Source of the DNA: Actinomycetota bacterium
GTDB taxonomy: Bacteria; Actinomycetota; Actinomycetes; Actinomycetales; Microbacteriaceae
Reading direction: 5' to 3'
Assembly (NCBI GenBank): GCA_009703465.1
Contig: WLGC01000045.1
Span: forward strand, 1 to 6,667
Length of the DNA stretch: 6,667 nucleotides
In this document: piece after piece, positions 5,418 through 6,667 of the stretch
How positions within the stretch are numbered: the stretch's first letter is position 1
How the letters are laid out: each line of letters opens with the position of its first letter
Made by a program: the position numbers and the translations under genes
Notes under the pieces: generated by a model
Told to the model about the DNA's origin: nothing
Database searches by the model: none
Seen by the model: the letters and a program-made list of their open reading frames with translations, nothing else

Positions 5418-6194
5418 TCAGTTCAATTCGTTACTGACAGCACTGTGCAGCTTGTTATTGCTAGCCAATACCGATGAAGTATCTGCAGTAAGCGGGCCGT
5501 CAATTGCGGTGAATTTTCCACCTGATTGCTCAACGATTGGCACAAGTGCGGCAATGTCATAAATCTTCAAATCATGCTCAGCAACAATATCGACTGCACC
5601 CTCAGCAAGCAGCATGTAGCTCCAGAAATCACCATAGGCTCTGGTTCGCCAAACTTTGCGAGATAGCCCCGTAAGTTCACTGAGCATGCCGGCTTGATCC
5701 CAAAGTTGCAGATTGTTGTAGCTAAGCGATGCGTTTTTAAGTTCATCGACTTCGGAAACTTTGATAGAGCGCGAGGTGCCATCAATTTCTCTAGTGAACG
5801 CACCGACACCGGGAGCTGCCCACCAACGGCGACCCATAGCCGGGGCTGACACAACTCCGACCACAGGTTTTCCATCAACTGCCAGTGCGATTAGGGTGGC
5901 CCACACTGGCACTCCGCGCAGGAAGTTTGCCGTGCCATCGATTGGATCAATAATCCAAGTTCTTTGAGAGTTGCCCGTATTGCCAAATTCTTCGCCAATG
6001 AGTGCATCACTGGGTGCCTTTATGGAAAGCAATTCTTTGATTGCAAGTTCGACAGATTGATCTGCATCGGTCACCGGAGAGCGATCAGGCTTCGTTTGAA
6101 TACTTAAATCAAGGGCTCGAAACCTTTTTAGTGAGATTGCATCAGCAATATCAGCAAGTTCTATGGCTAAATCAAGATCTGCTTGGAAGGTCAT
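5418..6194 (-). CDS. hisN: Histidinol-phosphatase, inositol-monophosphatase family
   Basis: This 258-residue Mg-dependent phosphatase is predicted to remove phosphate from L-histidinol phosphate, the penultimate step of histidine synthesis in Actinobacteria. Metal-binding motifs of the inositol monophosphatase fold are present: TDADQSVE (42-49), GEEFG with E68 (67-71), IIDPIDGTANFLRG with D83 and D86 (81-94), and YDIAALVPIVEQSGG with D213 (212-226). RALDLSIQTKPDRSPVTDAD and PVWATLIALAVDGKPVVGVV are typical of actinobacterial HisN rather than of general inositol phosphatases, and placement after rsgA agrees. The start at 6194 is the first possible one, since an in-frame TAG lies directly before it. 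It has no clear Shine-Dalgarno and begins nine bases after the rsgA stop, so coupled translation is likely. Activity on inositol phosphate or other sugar phosphates cannot be excluded. Confidence 0.9.
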   Translation of the reverse strand: MTFQADLDLAIELADIADAISLKRFRALDLSIQTKPDRSPVTDADQSVELAIKELLSIKAPSDALIGEEFGNTGNSQRTWIIDPIDGTANFLRGVPVWATLIALAVDGKPVVGVVSAPAMGRRWWAAPGVGAFTREIDGTSRSIKVSEVDELKNASLSYNNLQLWDQAGMLSELTGLSRKVWRTRAYGDFWSYMLLAEGAVDIVAEHDLKIYDIAALVPIVEQSGGKFTAIDGPLTADTSSVLASNNKLHSAVSNELN

Positions 6195-6203
6195 CTAAGT
6201 AGT

Positions 6204-6667
6204 TTATTCGGTTGAACTATTTGAATTTATTGACTGAACTAGCCTGCGAAGCGAATCAACTCTGGCCGCACCACTTGCCCCAAGTGTTCCTATTTCTATT
6301 GCTTCATCCAGAGCGCAGTCTGGAGAATCGGAAAAGTGCGAGCAATCTCGAGGGCAGGTCTTAATGACTTCCCATAGATCTTCAAAAGATTTGAGTAAGT
6401 TTTCGGGTTTTACGTGCCCTAAACCAAATGATCTAACGCCGGGTGTATCAATAATCCATGCGTTTTCAAAATCATCACCCAACTTAATTGCACGAACCGA
6501 TGAGGACGTGTGTCGACCTCGTCCGGTGACAGTGTTCACCACTCCGGTAGCTCTAAGTGCGTGTGGGGCTAGGGCGTTTACCAAGGTGGATTTTCCGACT
6601 CCCGAGTGGCCCACGAACACAGAAACCTGCGAGCTCAGTAACTTTCGAAGATCTTCCAAAGATGGCT
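6204..6667 (-). CDS. rsgA: Ribosome small-subunit GTPase RsgA (5' end outside window)
   Basis: This is the C-terminal part (about 154 residues) of the circularly permuted GTPase that helps late maturation of the 30S subunit. Counting from the Leu codon at 6659, the visible elements are the P-loop GHSGVGKST (17-25), the switch/G2 region GRGRHTSS (47-54), the G3 motif DTPG (71-74), and the zinc-binding C-x3-C-x-H-x5-C set C102, C106, H108 and C114, followed by a helical tail. The N-terminal OB-fold and the NKxD (G4) motif, which precede the P-loop in this family, must lie beyond 6667. The frame stays open to the window edge (..PS then LEDLRKLL), so the TTG at 6659 is an internal leucine codon, not a start. 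It is followed by hisN after nine bases, probably as one operon. The aroA-rsgA-hisN order seen in several Actinobacteria would predict aroA beyond the edge. Confidence 0.95.
   Translation of the reverse strand, partial: PSLEDLRKLLSSQVSVFVGHSGVGKSTLVNALAPHALRATGVVNTVTGRGRHTSSSVRAIKLGDDFENAWIIDTPGVRSFGLGHVKPENLLKSFEDLWEVIKTCPRDCSHFSDSPDCALDEAIEIGTLGASGAARVDSLRRLVQSINSNSSTE

Noticed and set aside
5400..5425. AAGCTAGCTGGCTTTT between convergent mmsA and hisN as a terminator.
   Set aside because: The stem is only about four base pairs and the T-run is short. AGCTAGCT is self-complementary but too short to claim a terminator.
6204..6659. Treating rsgA as a complete 151-residue protein starting at TTG 6659.
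   Set aside because: The frame remains open to the window edge, and the family requires an OB-fold and G4 motif before the P-loop, so the 5' end is simply cut off.

Overview
The window looks like a chromosomal segment of a small-genome, moderate-GC actinobacterium. The best guess is a freshwater Microbacteriaceae of the Rhodoluna/Aquiluna (Luna) type. The base composition is only about half G+C. HisN is of the actinobacterial histidinol-phosphatase type, follows rsgA, and the desaturase carries an FAPNHKGMP motif that I associate with actinobacterial enzymes. Genes are tightly packed and no gap exceeds about 170 bases unless the tiny gene at 2127-2192 is ignored. The taxonomic placement is inference from protein character, not from a search.

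Layout. (1) 1-904: the 5' part of an SbtA-like sodium/bicarbonate transporter gene on the minus strand. It is divergent from a small winged-helix regulator gene. Between them lies a perfect 8-bp-arm inverted repeat, probably the regulator's operator. (2) 968-2056: a membrane acyl-lipid/acyl-CoA desaturase with all three histidine boxes, ending in a strong hairpin terminator at 2072-2102 that also serves the opposite strand. (3) 2127-3741, minus strand: cysK and cysE, the two steps from serine to cysteine, overlapping by 4 nt. Downstream of cysE is a very small gene with its own consensus-like promoter, a strong Shine-Dalgarno, a 21-residue peptide containing a CCGGSCQC cluster, and the shared terminator. 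(4) 3908-5404: a CoA-acylating methylmalonate-semialdehyde dehydrogenase (mmsA/iolA type) with a leader of about 80 nt containing a hairpin. (5) 5418-6667, minus strand: hisN preceded by rsgA, whose 5' end runs off the window.

Most of the window is core metabolism: cysteine synthesis, propanoyl-CoA-yielding catabolism of valine or inositol, histidine synthesis, ribosome assembly and membrane lipid desaturation. The part that stands out is the Cys-rich micro-gene at 2127-2192, which has complete expression signals and sits next to the cysteine biosynthesis genes. It is the best candidate here for something undescribed. The second point of interest is the SbtA-like transporter with its divergent regulator and palindrome. 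A possible frameshift at the 3' end of cysE also deserves a check.
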